The notes beneath the pieces were generated by a model, which was given only the letters and a program-made list of their open reading frames with translations, was not told where the DNA came from and did not search any database. This document shows positions 52,922 to 62,951 of a stretch of 64,000 nt of DNA, one piece after another. A program made the translations under genes and the position numbers. Position 1 is the first letter of the stretch; every line of letters begins with the position of its first letter. This stretch comes from Salinimicrobium sediminis. GTDB taxonomy: Bacteria > Bacteroidota > Bacteroidia > Flavobacteriales > Flavobacteriaceae. The DNA is taken from positions 62,001-126,000 of the forward strand of contig NZ_OCMF01000004.1 in NCBI RefSeq assembly GCF_900215295.1, written 5' to 3'.

Positions 52922-53760
52922 AGTCCAAGGGCAGCAAAAGTATCTCCCAAAGAAAGATCTCCGGTTTGATATCCTTTTAAAAACCATTCCATGCGCTGCC
53001 GTGAGGTCCCATGCGTAAAAGCATCAGGAACTACACGTCCTGTGGTCCTCTTTTGTATAGCATCGTCTCCCACTGCACTTGCGGCACTGAGGGCTTCTTC
53101 TATATCACCTTCCTGTAAATATTTCTTGTTATAATGAGCCCAGATACCCGCGTAAAAATCTGCCTGCAGTTCAAGAGCAACAGAAAGTTCGTTTGCTTCT
53201 TCCTGGTTTGAATCCTGCTGAAGTTGCCTCACCTTTCCCGAAGTCCCTAACACTGTCTGAACATGATGTCCTACCTCGTGTGCAATGACATAGGCTATAG
53301 CAAAATCTCCCTCTTTTGCCCCAAATCTGGTACGCAATTCCTCAAAAAACCGAAGATCCATGTACACTTTTTCATCTGCCGGACAATAAAATGGACCGGC
53401 AGCCGATGATGCTCCCCCACAGCCCGTGTTGACTGCCTCGCTGAACAATACCATTCCCGGTTCGGGATAATCTGAACCTTCCTGCTCAAAAAGCCGGTTC
53501 CAGACATCCTCTGTGTCGGCTAATACAATAGCCGAATAATCTCCAAGTTCTATTTCTTCTGAAGTTAATTCTCTTTCTTCCCCGGCTGGGGCTTGTTGCT
53601 GTTGTAACTGGTTGAGGATCTCTCCTGCATCTCCCCCCGTAAATAACTGGATAGCAATAAAGATAACGGCAATAATTCCGCCTCCCGCTGCTATTTTTCC
53701 GGTGGAACTACCTCTGCGATCCTCGACATTAGAACTTTTCCTGCGGCCTCTCCATTTCAT
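52918..53760 (-). CDS. neutral zinc metallopeptidase (YpfJ family)
   Basis: 280 residues. A basic N-terminus and one membrane anchor (AAGGGIIAVIFIAIQLFTGG) are followed by the zinc_peptidase domain with the motif IAHEVGHHVQ (H161, E162, H165) and the later ELQADFYAGIW, which gives the third ligand. The C-terminal stretch DAFTHGTSRQRMEWFLKGY is typical of YpfJ. Protease activity is predicted; the biological substrate is not known. Single gene on the minus strand. Confidence 0.9.
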   Translation of the reverse strand: MKWRGRRKSSNVEDRRGSSTGKIAAGGGIIAVIFIAIQLFTGGDAGEILNQLQQQQAPAGEERELTSEEIELGDYSAIVLADTEDVWNRLFEQEGSDYPEPGMVLFSEAVNTGCGGASSAAGPFYCPADEKVYMDLRFFEELRTRFGAKEGDFAIAYVIAHEVGHHVQTVLGTSGKVRQLQQDSNQEEANELSVALELQADFYAGIWAHYNKKYLQEGDIEEALSAASAVGDDAIQKRTTGRVVPDAFTHGTSRQRMEWFLKGYQTGDLSLGDTFAALGL

Positions 53761-53894
53761 CTTGTGTGATTTTCACCACAAATTATAATTTTTTTTCTCC
53801 TGATGTTGTTGGTGTTTTCTTAATTCTCCTGTTCAAGACGAATATCTGTAGCATAAAATTTTAGGATAACTTCCCAAATTATTTCTGCAAAACC

Positions 53895-54575
53895 TTAATT
53901 CAGGCTAATGATCCTGCCATCTTCCATGGTAATGATACGATCGGTTTGATTGGCAAAATCCAGGTCATGGGTTACAATAAGCAAAGAAAGCCCCTGTTCA
54001 TCACTTAACTGCCTGAAGATCTTTAGTACATTATCTGAATTATGGCTGTCAAGGTTTCCTGTTGGTTCATCTCCCATGATGATGAGGGGATCATTAATTA
54101 GAGCCCGGGCAATAGCCACCCGCTGTTTCTCTCCTCCCGAAATTCGTGAAGCTTTTTTCTGCGCCAGGTGACTTATATGTAGCATTTCTAACTTGTGAAG
54201 TGCATTTGCCCTTATCTGCTGCGGGGAACATTCGGCAAGTTTGCGGGCGGGGAGCATGACATTTTCCAGAACACTAAATTCGGGTAACAAATAATGGAAC
54301 TGAAAGACAAAACCTATATGTTTATTCCTTACAAAAGCAAGTTTGTTGGGTGGTTGTCCTGTGAGCAACTCTGCATTTAAAAATAATTCTCCCTGGTAAT
54401 CCCGGTCCATGGTAGATAAAATGTAGAGAAGTGTAGATTTCCCGCAGCCAGATTTTCCCATAATTGAAACAAATTCTCCTGCTTTTACATCAAAGTTGAT
54501 ATCCTTAAGCACATGAAAATCTACCGGTTTCCTGAAATGTTTATCGATATGCCTGGCTTCAAGGATTGGTTTCAT
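53895..54575 (-). CDS. ABC transporter ATPase (MacB/LolD type)
   Basis: 226 residues, complete. Walker A MGKSGCGKSTLLY near residue 40, signature RISGGEKQRVAIARAL, Walker B IMGDEPTGNLDSHNSD and the switch histidine in VTHDLDF. With the adjacent permease and lipoprotein adaptor it forms a tripartite exporter of the MacAB kind. It starts two bases after the permease stop. Substrate unknown. Confidence 0.94.
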   Translation of the reverse strand: MKPILEARHIDKHFRKPVDFHVLKDINFDVKAGEFVSIMGKSGCGKSTLLYILSTMDRDYQGELFLNAELLTGQPPNKLAFVRNKHIGFVFQFHYLLPEFSVLENVMLPARKLAECSPQQIRANALHKLEMLHISHLAQKKASRISGGEKQRVAIARALINDPLIIMGDEPTGNLDSHNSDNVLKIFRQLSDEQGLSLLIVTHDLDFANQTDRIITMEDGRIISLN

Positions 54576-54577
54576 GA

Positions 54578-55840
54578 CTATATTCCCGTTATGATCCTCA
54601 CAGGATCAATTCTTTTAGCCTTGCGCGAAGGGAGATATCCGGCAAGAAAGGTAAAAAGCATAGCGAAACATATTCCCATCACATAAAAGCTGAGATCAAA
54701 ATTGACGGGGTAAGTTTCTACAGTGGGCAGAGCTTCAGTTTCAAAGGGAGTATGACTTATTAGCAAAGAAATTCCGTAGCCAAGGAGAAGGCCTAATATT
54801 CCTCCCAGAAATCCTATGATCAACGCCTGACTCATAAAAATAAGCTGGACATCCCTTCCCGAAAATCCTGTAGCTTTTAAAATGGCAATATCATTCATCT
54901 TTTCATAGATCAACATATTTAAAATATTATAGATCCCGAAACCTGCGACAATAAGAAGAGTGATGGAAACAGCATAGGTAATTAAATTTCTAACGGTAGT
55001 TCCCGTTTCAAATTGGGCATTAGCAGTTTTGACATCAATTGCGGTAAGTCCAAACTGCTCTTCTATGAACCGCGAAATAGGAACGGCATCTTCAATATCG
55101 TATAACTTTACATTTATATCTGTGATGTAATTACCCGGTTCCCCAAGAATATTCTGAACGGTTTTAAGATTGGTGAAACTCTGCACATTATCTATCTCTA
55201 TGATCCCACTCTGGTAGATCCCTACTATCTTTAAAGGAAAAATATCCCCTTTTACAGTGGTTATTTGTACCCGGTCTCCAATTTCCAGAGCTAATTTATC
55301 TGCCAGTCCCGCACCTAAAATAATTCCGTTGGAAGTATTATGAAGGTCTGAGGCACTCCCTTTGACAATATAATCCCCTAAATTAAAAAGCTCCTCCTCC
55401 TTTAAAATTTCGACTCCTGAAAGATTTCCACCAAGTTCAATAGAACCGGCTATATAGAAGACCTGTGTTTTTATTTGGGGAATTGCACCTCTTATCCTTT
55501 CGTCGGTATTCAGGAACTTCATTAGCGGTTCAGCATTGTGGATCTTCTTTTGAGACAGTTTCGGTTTTACAGAATGCACCACGTTGAACCCATTTTTAAG
55601 ATCCTGAAAAAGGGTAACAGGTTGTTCTGCCGTGGGTTCGATTTCATTATAGATATGAATATGCGGAGTTTGATTAAGAATCAGTTCATCCAGCATCTGG
55701 TTAAGGCCGGTCATGAAACTAACAAGAGTAATATAGGAGCCTATTCCAAAGGTGACTCCCAGAGCTGCAATAAGCGTTTGCCTGAACTTGCTTAGCAGGT
55801 GCGTTTTTGCGATGCTGAGTATTACCCTGTAATTTCTCAT
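54578..55840 (-). CDS. ABC transporter permease (FtsX/MacB type)
   Basis: 420 residues with one FtsX core: an N-terminal helix (LIAALGVTFGIGSYITLVSF), a large periplasmic MacB_PCD domain (about 45-270), and three C-terminal helices ending at residue 410. The ATPase domain that is fused in MacB is separate here. It lies two bases from both neighbours, so it belongs to a three-gene operon of adaptor, permease and ATPase. Confidence 0.92.
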   Translation of the reverse strand: MRNYRVILSIAKTHLLSKFRQTLIAALGVTFGIGSYITLVSFMTGLNQMLDELILNQTPHIHIYNEIEPTAEQPVTLFQDLKNGFNVVHSVKPKLSQKKIHNAEPLMKFLNTDERIRGAIPQIKTQVFYIAGSIELGGNLSGVEILKEEELFNLGDYIVKGSASDLHNTSNGIILGAGLADKLALEIGDRVQITTVKGDIFPLKIVGIYQSGIIEIDNVQSFTNLKTVQNILGEPGNYITDINVKLYDIEDAVPISRFIEEQFGLTAIDVKTANAQFETGTTVRNLITYAVSITLLIVAGFGIYNILNMLIYEKMNDIAILKATGFSGRDVQLIFMSQALIIGFLGGILGLLLGYGISLLISHTPFETEALPTVETYPVNFDLSFYVMGICFAMLFTFLAGYLPSRKAKRIDPVRIITGI

Positions 55841-55842
55841 TT

Positions 55843-56940
55843 TTAGGGAGATAGTATTTCTGTTTCTTTGGTGATCCCATTTAAAATTTCTACAGAATCT
55901 ATACTTTGAAGGCCTGTATTTACAGGAATTAGCCCCTCCTTAGTTTTGACCCTGTTTTGTCCTATAAGATATTTGCGGGGAATTACCAGAGCCTTTTCCT
56001 TTTGAGCCACCAATATATTAGCTTCTCCTGATAATCCCGGAAGAAGCACCCCGGGAGCTTCTTTAAAAACTGCCTCCACCAAAAAGGTTTGATTTCGCTC
56101 ATCTTTGCGGGGGTAGATCTTGAAAACCTCGGCCTTAAAAACCTCCTGAGGATAAGCATCCAGGCTCAAATAGACCAATTGCCCCTGCTTCACCTTTACA
56201 ATATCTTCTTCATCTACCAGCATCTCCACAAGAAACCTGTCCACACTTCCCACAGAGACCAGCGGCTGCGTAGTATTTACTATCTCTCCCGGATTTTTAT
56301 GAATAGCATACACTTTACCGTCTATTTTACTGCGAATAGTAAAGTCGGTAGTATTCACCAATGAAGCCGAATAGGAATTCTCTGCCTGTTTTAGCTGGGT
56401 TTCCAGTTCTTTTTGAGTCAAAACATATTTGTTCTGCAGCACTTCCAGGGCAGCTTTTGATCTATCCAAAGCCAGCTTTCTGCTCTCAAGATTGGAACGT
56501 GATCCAATTTGCTGCTGCCAAAGCCGTTCCTGTCTTCTGAAATTAACGGAATCATCCTGAAATTGATGCCTGGCAACCCTTATTTCCTCCTTAAGGTTGG
56601 ACAAAACAGCCGCACCTCCGTTATAATTTTCTCTGGCTAATTGTAAGGCTAAAAAGGCATTTTTGGACACCAATTGTGGATTCGTATTGACGATCTCCAG
56701 CAGGATCTCTCCTTTTTTTACCGTATCCCCTTCCTCCACCAGGATCCTGTCAAGTATTCCGTTCACAACAGCGAATGCCTGGTACAGGCTATCGGGTTGA
56801 ATAACAACTGAAGCATAAACAGATTCGGTGATGGTGGTTTCCACGGGATTTATGCTTTCCTGCTCATTATTGCAGGAAAGGAAAAAGATCATTACTGCTG
56901 CAGGTATCGTGCGCCAATTCATTGATTCGCTTTTGATCAA
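55843..56940 (-). CDS. MacA-like periplasmic adaptor lipoprotein
   Basis: 365 residues with a lipoprotein signal (VMIFFLSC, C23). A biotinyl-lipoyl-like half (VVNGILDRILVEEGDTVKKG), a long alpha hairpin (SNLKEEIRVARHQFQDDSV, EVLQNKYVLTQKELETQ) and beta-barrel part (VEMLVDEEDIVKVKQGQLVY) are the membrane-fusion protein plan. It bridges the permease to an outer-membrane channel not encoded here. First gene of the three. Confidence 0.91.
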   Translation of the reverse strand: MIKSESMNWRTIPAAVMIFFLSCNNEQESINPVETTITESVYASVVIQPDSLYQAFAVVNGILDRILVEEGDTVKKGEILLEIVNTNPQLVSKNAFLALQLARENYNGGAAVLSNLKEEIRVARHQFQDDSVNFRRQERLWQQQIGSRSNLESRKLALDRSKAALEVLQNKYVLTQKELETQLKQAENSYSASLVNTTDFTIRSKIDGKVYAIHKNPGEIVNTTQPLVSVGSVDRFLVEMLVDEEDIVKVKQGQLVYLSLDAYPQEVFKAEVFKIYPRKDERNQTFLVEAVFKEAPGVLLPGLSGEANILVAQKEKALVIPRKYLIGQNRVKTKEGLIPVNTGLQSIDSVEILNGITKETEILSP

Positions 56941-57051
56941 ATTTAGCTGAAAATCATCCTTTTTTGAATGATATTCATCAGCTTAAGGAGTAAAGATCCC
57001 TGGTGTGATCTTCCCAACGAAAAAACATCACTAAGACTAACTTATCTTAAG

Positions 57052-59466
57052 CTAAACCTCCTTTTTCCGGTAGGTAAAAGTTTTCTCCTCCCCTTTTCTC
57101 ATTTTGAATTCTTCCTCATTGACGACCACTCTAATATCGTCTTTCCAACCACCATTGCTCTTTAGGGAAAGGCTGTCCTGCGTAAGTGTTACTTCCAGCC
57201 AATGCCTGCGGTACCTGCATCTAAAACTTATCTGCTTTACGTTGGAAGGCAATCCTGGATTGAAATAAAGACGTTCCTTTTTGAATTCCATTCCGGTATA
57301 GCACCTGTGAATCAGATCAACTGTCCCGGCCATCGCTCCAAGATGAATTCCTTCAGCCGTAGTACCGCCCTGAATGTCTGAAAAGTCACTGAGCAAGGCT
57401 TCTTTGAAATCATGCCAGGATTCTTCGCGGTGAGACCTTGCGTACACCCAGGAGTAAACCACCTTACTCAAAGTAGAGCCATGAGAAGTAATCCTCTGAT
57501 AATAATCAATATTGAGTGCAATTTGCTCTTTTGGATCAAAATTATAACCCATGAGATCAAAGAGTTCCTTCAGCTCTTCTGAAGAAAAAAGGAAAAAGAG
57601 CATAAGAACATCCGGTTGTTTTACCGCCTTATAATTACTCACATCATCACCTTCCTTCTCCAGTATTCGGTCCAGTCTCATTGTTTCCCCAAATTTACTG
57701 CGGTAGTGTTTCCAATCTAATTCCTTTAATTTGTCAAAACCTTCAAATTGTTCAATGATTTTTCCATCTTTTACAAAAGGAATTAACATGTTACAACAAA
57801 TAGTTTTCCAGCGGGATAGTTCTTCTTCGTTGATCCCCAGTAATCTGAGAAGATCACCTGCCCTGCGATCGTTGAGCTTCTCAATTACAAGCAGAGCATG
57901 TTGAAGCGTCCAAACTGCCATTACATTGGTATAGGCATTATTACGAAGACCGGGAGCTGACGAATTGGGATAGGAGGTGTGATATTCATCGGGGCCTACT
58001 ACCTCATGGATCTCGTATTTTCCTTTTTCTTCATTATAAGAAACCTTACTTGCCCAGAATTTGGCGATTTCAAGCATTAATTCTGCACCGTAAAAGGACA
58101 GGAATTGCAGATCTCCGCTTACCTGGAAGTACTGCCAAACATTATAGGCAATGGCCGAATTAACGTGCCTTTGTAAATGGGTATGATCCGGTAACCAGTT
58201 CCCGGATTCGGGATTGAGGTGTAAAACCTGCGTTTCTTCTCTCCCGTTGCTACCACTTTGCCATGGGAACATCGCTCCTTTATATCCTTCTTTTGCTGCC
58301 GCGAAACGGGCCTCCGTCAATCTCCTGTATCTATACATGAGCAGGGCGCGTGTAAGTTCAGGAATACTAATATTGTAAAAAGGAAAAATAAAAAGCTCAT
58401 CCCAAAATATATGTCCGCGATAGGCTTCGCCGTGCCAGCCTCTGGCGGGAATACCCACATCTTCATCTATGGTCTTTAAACTAAAAGTTTGGAAAAGATG
58501 AAATATATGGAGCCTTAGCAACAGTTGATCATCGTTACCGTCAGCTTCCAGAACTATATCACTCTGTCCCCAAAGCTCCTCCCACGCCAGCTTGTGATAG
58601 AACAGCAATTGATCAAATCCAGGGGTTCTTTTCACCGATTTCTTTGCCTCACAAAGAGGATCAGCAATTGCCATATCTCTTGAAGTATAAATACTTACCA
58701 GTTTTTCCATTTTAATGACTTTGTTTTCGAGGGCATGAAAGTTTAATTCCTGTGCAACAAAGTCCTCCTCAATTATATTGGTTCTTTCAACTGAAGGCTC
58801 ATATAAGTCAAAACTAATTTGTGTCCTGCAGGCCTGGACCATTACGATTTCTGACTGGCTGCTTCTTACCTTCAGATAAATCCCGTCTTCCTCAAAGCTT
58901 CCTGTCCCGAGCGGGATGAGATGCTGCCCATTGAGCGCTCTGTATCGTGCTACCCCGGAATTCATGACCTGCCCGTTCAAAGCCGACTGGATCGTGAGTT
59001 GTCCCTCCCAGTTGAGCGGTTGTAGCTGCCATTCAATTGCGGCCAGGTGCATTTCTGACATGCTCACTATTCGGCTACTGTTAATTTGTGTTTCTCTGCC
59101 TTCTTTATCGCGAATCCTCATCCTTCTATCCAGAATCCCTTCCTTTAGATTCAGGGACTGCTCAAGGTTCAAAACCTCCACAGCATCAATATCCAACCAA
59201 TCCCCATTAGCAACTTTAAATTTCAGCAGCGTCCAGTCGGGCCAATTTACCAGATCCTCGTTTTCAATTACTCTTCCGGCAATGGTTGTTTCCAGCCTAT
59301 TATATCCACCGGCGAGATAAGTACCCGGATAATGGTTTCCCCCGGCCACAGCACCTTCAGCAGCAGCCCGTGTAGCAAAATACCCGTTACCAACAGTACA
59401 CAAAGCTTCTCTTAGAGGCTCCTCCTGGGGGGAATAGCCGGAATATTTTATAATCCAGTCTTTCAT
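57052..59466 (-). CDS. glycoside hydrolase family 65 disaccharide phosphorylase
   Basis: 804 residues of GH65. The family splits trehalose, maltose, kojibiose or similar glucosides with phosphate to beta-glucose-1-phosphate. Seen: the catalytic acid E494 in VVGPDEYHTSY, YRGHIFWDELFIFPFYN, and the phosphate-side region TSHGSTLSKVVYSWVYARS. The full N-terminal beta-sandwich and helical barrel are present. Which sugar it uses is not clear, but the neighbouring trehalose phosphatase favours trehalose. It starts 22 bases after the P-type ATPase gene, in the same operon. Confidence 0.9.
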   Translation of the reverse strand: MKDWIIKYSGYSPQEEPLREALCTVGNGYFATRAAAEGAVAGGNHYPGTYLAGGYNRLETTIAGRVIENEDLVNWPDWTLLKFKVANGDWLDIDAVEVLNLEQSLNLKEGILDRRMRIRDKEGRETQINSSRIVSMSEMHLAAIEWQLQPLNWEGQLTIQSALNGQVMNSGVARYRALNGQHLIPLGTGSFEEDGIYLKVRSSQSEIVMVQACRTQISFDLYEPSVERTNIIEEDFVAQELNFHALENKVIKMEKLVSIYTSRDMAIADPLCEAKKSVKRTPGFDQLLFYHKLAWEELWGQSDIVLEADGNDDQLLLRLHIFHLFQTFSLKTIDEDVGIPARGWHGEAYRGHIFWDELFIFPFYNISIPELTRALLMYRYRRLTEARFAAAKEGYKGAMFPWQSGSNGREETQVLHLNPESGNWLPDHTHLQRHVNSAIAYNVWQYFQVSGDLQFLSFYGAELMLEIAKFWASKVSYNEEKGKYEIHEVVGPDEYHTSYPNSSAPGLRNNAYTNVMAVWTLQHALLVIEKLNDRRAGDLLRLLGINEEELSRWKTICCNMLIPFVKDGKIIEQFEGFDKLKELDWKHYRSKFGETMRLDRILEKEGDDVSNYKAVKQPDVLMLFFLFSSEELKELFDLMGYNFDPKEQIALNIDYYQRITSHGSTLSKVVYSWVYARSHREESWHDFKEALLSDFSDIQGGTTAEGIHLGAMAGTVDLIHRCYTGMEFKKERLYFNPGLPSNVKQISFRCRYRRHWLEVTLTQDSLSLKSNGGWKDDIRVVVNEEEFKMRKGEEKTFTYRKKEV

Positions 59467-59488
59467 CTTATTTACAGCAATTTCCGGG

Positions 59489-62278
59489 TTAAAAATCTTT
59501 ATAAAAAACCTTTATGATTTGTATGATAAAGGTTGGCAGAACACTTGCGATGATGATCAACACCCAATGTTTAACCTGTAAAGGCTTTAGATCTAAAACT
59601 TCAGCCACTACAGGAATGAAATATGCTGCAAGTACTGCAGCCGTACAAAATATTACCGCCATCCAGACATACTTATTTCGGGTGACCTGGTTATTTAAAA
59701 CTGGTTCACTTGCATTCCTCATATTCAGGACGTGTAGAAACTGGGAAAAAGCCAGACTCAAAAATGCAATATTGTTATTGACCCTCATGTTTTCCTCCCA
59801 ATAGAAGTGGGAATAAAAATAGGCTCCTGTTACACTTGCGGCTATAATAATTCCGTAAGCAATGATCTGCACCCAGTTCTTACGAGCAATAATAGGTTCT
59901 TTAGGATCTTTAGGAGGCATCTTCATTACGTTTGGAGTACCTTCTCCTATTCCGAGTGCAAGTGCAGGAAAAACATCTGAAAGCAGGTTAAGGAAAAGCA
60001 ACTGTAGAGGTAGAATAGGAAGAATAAACAGGGAAAAACTGACGAGTGCGATAAGAATGATCTCTGCAAGGTGATATGAAAGCTGATAAAGTACAAACCT
60101 CCTAATATTTCCGAAGATGATACGCCCCTGTTCAACAGCTTTGACAATAGAATTAAAGGAATCGTCTTTTAGCACCACATCTGCCACCTCCTGGGCCACC
60201 TGGGTGCCTCGTTTTCCCATAGCGATTCCAATATTTGCCTTTTTAAGTGCCGGTGCATCGTTCACCCCGTCACCCGTCATGGCCACTATTTCACCAAGCT
60301 CCTGAAAATGGCTTATAAGATCTAACTTCTGCTTTGGATCCACACGTGAAAATATGGGAATATTGACCAATTTATCCTGATCATTTTCCTTCAGCTCCTT
60401 TTTCAAGTCTTTTCCATGTAATACCGGCACCTCATGTTCTTCTTCTGAAAAGATCCTCACCTCGCGTCCCACATTTTTGGCAGTTCCGGGATGGTCTCCC
60501 GTCACCATCACCACTTTAATTCCGGCATCTTTACAGGTCTTTATCGCTGTGGCTACTTCCCTGCGCGGAGGATCCAAAAATCCCAACAAACCAACAAAAA
60601 TGAGTTCGTGTAAAAAATCTTCAGCTTCTTCTCCTGCAGGCAGCTCTTTTATTTTTTTAAAGGAAAATCCCAACACCCGCAGGCCGTCCTCAGACAGCTC
60701 ATTATTTCTACTCTTCCACTTCTCCTTTTCCTCTTCTTTGAATTCCTCTTTTTTACCATCTATAAGGATGTGTGTGGAACGCGATAAAATGGCATCTGTA
60801 GATCCTTTTCCTGCGACGTATAGCTCCTCATTCTCCCGGTAAATTGTTCCCATCACCATGGATTCTGAATCAAAAGGATCATGCAACTCCCGCTGCAATC
60901 GCTGGAGATCCCGGTAGAATTGAGGATCATAATTGTTTACAAAATCGAGTAAAGCAATTTCCAGAGGATCTCCTTTTGAAATATTTCCCTGCGACTCTGG
61001 TGGGGAATCGTGCTCGTTATAATCGGGGATTTCCTCATTCTCACTTGCTTCAATTGAAGTTTCCGGCTCCCCGATGGTGGCATCATTGGCAAGAACGGCG
61101 ATTTCGAGCAACTCTTTCAAATTAGCTTTCACACTTTGCTGCTGCTCCCCCTCCAGTTCGGGTTTATCTCCATTCCAATTAACCTTTAACAACTGCTCCT
61201 GGGGAAGACAAAAGGTGTGGACAGTGAGTTCATTTTTGGTAAGAGTACCTGTCTTATCTGTAAAGATCACCGTTGTCTCCCCCAAAGTTTCAACAGCACC
61301 AAGGCTCTTGATCAAAACATTTCTTTTGGAAAGCCTCACCATTCCGCGGGCAAGGGCAATACTGGCAACAATGGGTAAACCTTCCGGAATAGCAGCAATG
61401 GACCAGGCGATGGAAGTTTGCACCAGTTGATAAAGATCCTTGCCAGCCAGCCAGCCAAGAACGAAAAAGGAAGTAGCCATTGCAAGAATTACCCAAATAA
61501 GTTTCCTGGTAAGTTTATTTAGCTTAGAATTCAAGGGAGTGTCTTCCTGCTTTTGATCCTCTACCAAAGCTGAAATGTTACCTACCTCTGTATTCATTCC
61601 GGTAGCAATGACCAGTGCAATAGCAGTACCTGCAGTAACGGCAGTGCCTTTATAAACAATGTTTCTACGATCCGCCACCTGCAGTTCTTCCTGTAAAACT
61701 TCAGAAACTTTTTCCACCGGTACAGATTCTCCTGTCAATGGCGATTCATCCAATTTTAATTCAGTAGCTTCTAAAATCCTGGCATCGGCAGGGATCAAAT
61801 CCCCGGCTTTAATTTTAATAAGATCCCCCGGGGTTATTTTTTCGGCATCAATATCTTTTTCTTCTGAATTTCTAATTACAACAGCTCCCGTCTTATCCAG
61901 CTTTTTAAGAGCCTGCATGGATTTTTGAGCCTGAAACTCCATCCAGAATCCTAAAATTGTATTGATGAGTAGCACTATAAAAATGGCAATACCCTCGGGA
62001 ATATCTCCAAAAATAAGGGCCAGAGCAGCCGCCGCAAAGAGTAGATAAATAACAGGATTGTTAACCTGAGAGAAAATTATATCCCAAACACTGCGGACTT
62101 CTGCCGCCTTCAGTTTATTTAATCCGTAAATGTTTAGCCTTCTTTCTGCTTCCTCTTCAGTAAGTCCTTTGTCACAGTTGGAGAGTAGATCTTCAGCTAC
62201 CTCTGCCCCGGTTTTTCGGTAAGCTTCCGGACTTCTAAGTTCTTGCTCTTTTTCATTTTTCCCCATCGACACATACAT
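59489..62278 (-). CDS. P-type cation ATPase (PacL/Ca2+ type)
   Basis: 929 residues of the P2A-like family. The order is actuator with LTGESVPVEKVSE, ten membrane helices, phosphorylation D341 in FTDKTGTLTKNELT, and the hinge MTGDGVNDAPALKKA. Ion-site residues include the glutamate in AIPEGLPI (helix 4) and N, S and D in LNLLSDVFPALALG (helix 6); the equivalent of SERCA N768 is a histidine (SYHLAEI). Calcium or manganese export is most likely. An acidic insert of about 60 residues follows the phosphorylation region. Operon with the GH65 gene. Confidence 0.92.
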   Translation of the reverse strand: MYVSMGKNEKEQELRSPEAYRKTGAEVAEDLLSNCDKGLTEEEAERRLNIYGLNKLKAAEVRSVWDIIFSQVNNPVIYLLFAAAALALIFGDIPEGIAIFIVLLINTILGFWMEFQAQKSMQALKKLDKTGAVVIRNSEEKDIDAEKITPGDLIKIKAGDLIPADARILEATELKLDESPLTGESVPVEKVSEVLQEELQVADRRNIVYKGTAVTAGTAIALVIATGMNTEVGNISALVEDQKQEDTPLNSKLNKLTRKLIWVILAMATSFFVLGWLAGKDLYQLVQTSIAWSIAAIPEGLPIVASIALARGMVRLSKRNVLIKSLGAVETLGETTVIFTDKTGTLTKNELTVHTFCLPQEQLLKVNWNGDKPELEGEQQQSVKANLKELLEIAVLANDATIGEPETSIEASENEEIPDYNEHDSPPESQGNISKGDPLEIALLDFVNNYDPQFYRDLQRLQRELHDPFDSESMVMGTIYRENEELYVAGKGSTDAILSRSTHILIDGKKEEFKEEEKEKWKSRNNELSEDGLRVLGFSFKKIKELPAGEEAEDFLHELIFVGLLGFLDPPRREVATAIKTCKDAGIKVVMVTGDHPGTAKNVGREVRIFSEEEHEVPVLHGKDLKKELKENDQDKLVNIPIFSRVDPKQKLDLISHFQELGEIVAMTGDGVNDAPALKKANIGIAMGKRGTQVAQEVADVVLKDDSFNSIVKAVEQGRIIFGNIRRFVLYQLSYHLAEIILIALVSFSLFILPILPLQLLFLNLLSDVFPALALGIGEGTPNVMKMPPKDPKEPIIARKNWVQIIAYGIIIAASVTGAYFYSHFYWEENMRVNNNIAFLSLAFSQFLHVLNMRNASEPVLNNQVTRNKYVWMAVIFCTAAVLAAYFIPVVAEVLDLKPLQVKHWVLIIIASVLPTFIIQIIKVFYKDF

Positions 62279-62303
62279 TATAAAAATAAAATCAGAGAGG
62301 CTT

Positions 62304-62729
62304 TTACGAGATGGATCTTTCTTTTCTCTTATATTTTATAAGCAATTCAAAAGCTCTATCTGATAAATCTCTTTTGTAAAGGAGTTCAAAGTATTTCTGC
62401 AAAAATTTTTTCTCTTCAAGGTAAAGCCAGTGTTGTTTGGTGCCTTTAAATTGTGAACGAGCTAACTTTTCCAACCAGAGGAAAAAAGGCATGTATTTTA
62501 TTATATTCCCACAAGAGCAATGTTTATCTGCATTTTGGTTTCTTATGTTAAAGGAACATTTCTTTAACTTTAGATCCAATTCTTCTCTTTTTTCAAAAAG
62601 GCTCCAAACCTTATTTATGAGATCACTTTCTTTCGCAGGAAGCAGATAATAAATTGATTTATACAAGTCCATAAGACGCTGATTACCTGCAATCAAAGTA
62701 TTTAACTGATATAATAGGCCGGCTTGCAT
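62304..62729 (-). CDS. hypothetical protein, 141 aa
   Basis: A soluble, mostly helical protein with high lysine and leucine content. A cysteine group KKCSFNIRNQNADKHCSCGN lies at its middle and could bind a metal. No family recognised. It starts 25 bases upstream of the ATPase gene and is separated by 222 bases from the fusion gene. Its pI is strongly basic. Function unknown. Confidence 0.65.
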   Translation of the reverse strand: MQAGLLYQLNTLIAGNQRLMDLYKSIYYLLPAKESDLINKVWSLFEKREELDLKLKKCSFNIRNQNADKHCSCGNIIKYMPFFLWLEKLARSQFKGTKQHWLYLEEKKFLQKYFELLYKRDLSDRAFELLIKYKRKERSIS

Positions 62730-62951
62730 AACATCACATTTTAATTTTTCACCACTTCATCTAATCAATGCTGAACGAATGCACTCTGAATTGATTTCAA
62801 GATCTCAATTCTCTGAATTTAAGACATTAATGTGGAAGATAAAATGATTAATATCACTATACCCCTTATTTTACCCGTGAAGACTTAGGGACTGTTTAGG
62901 CAGCAATAACAGTAAACCAAAAGAGAATGTATAAGACAAGCTAATGCCTTT

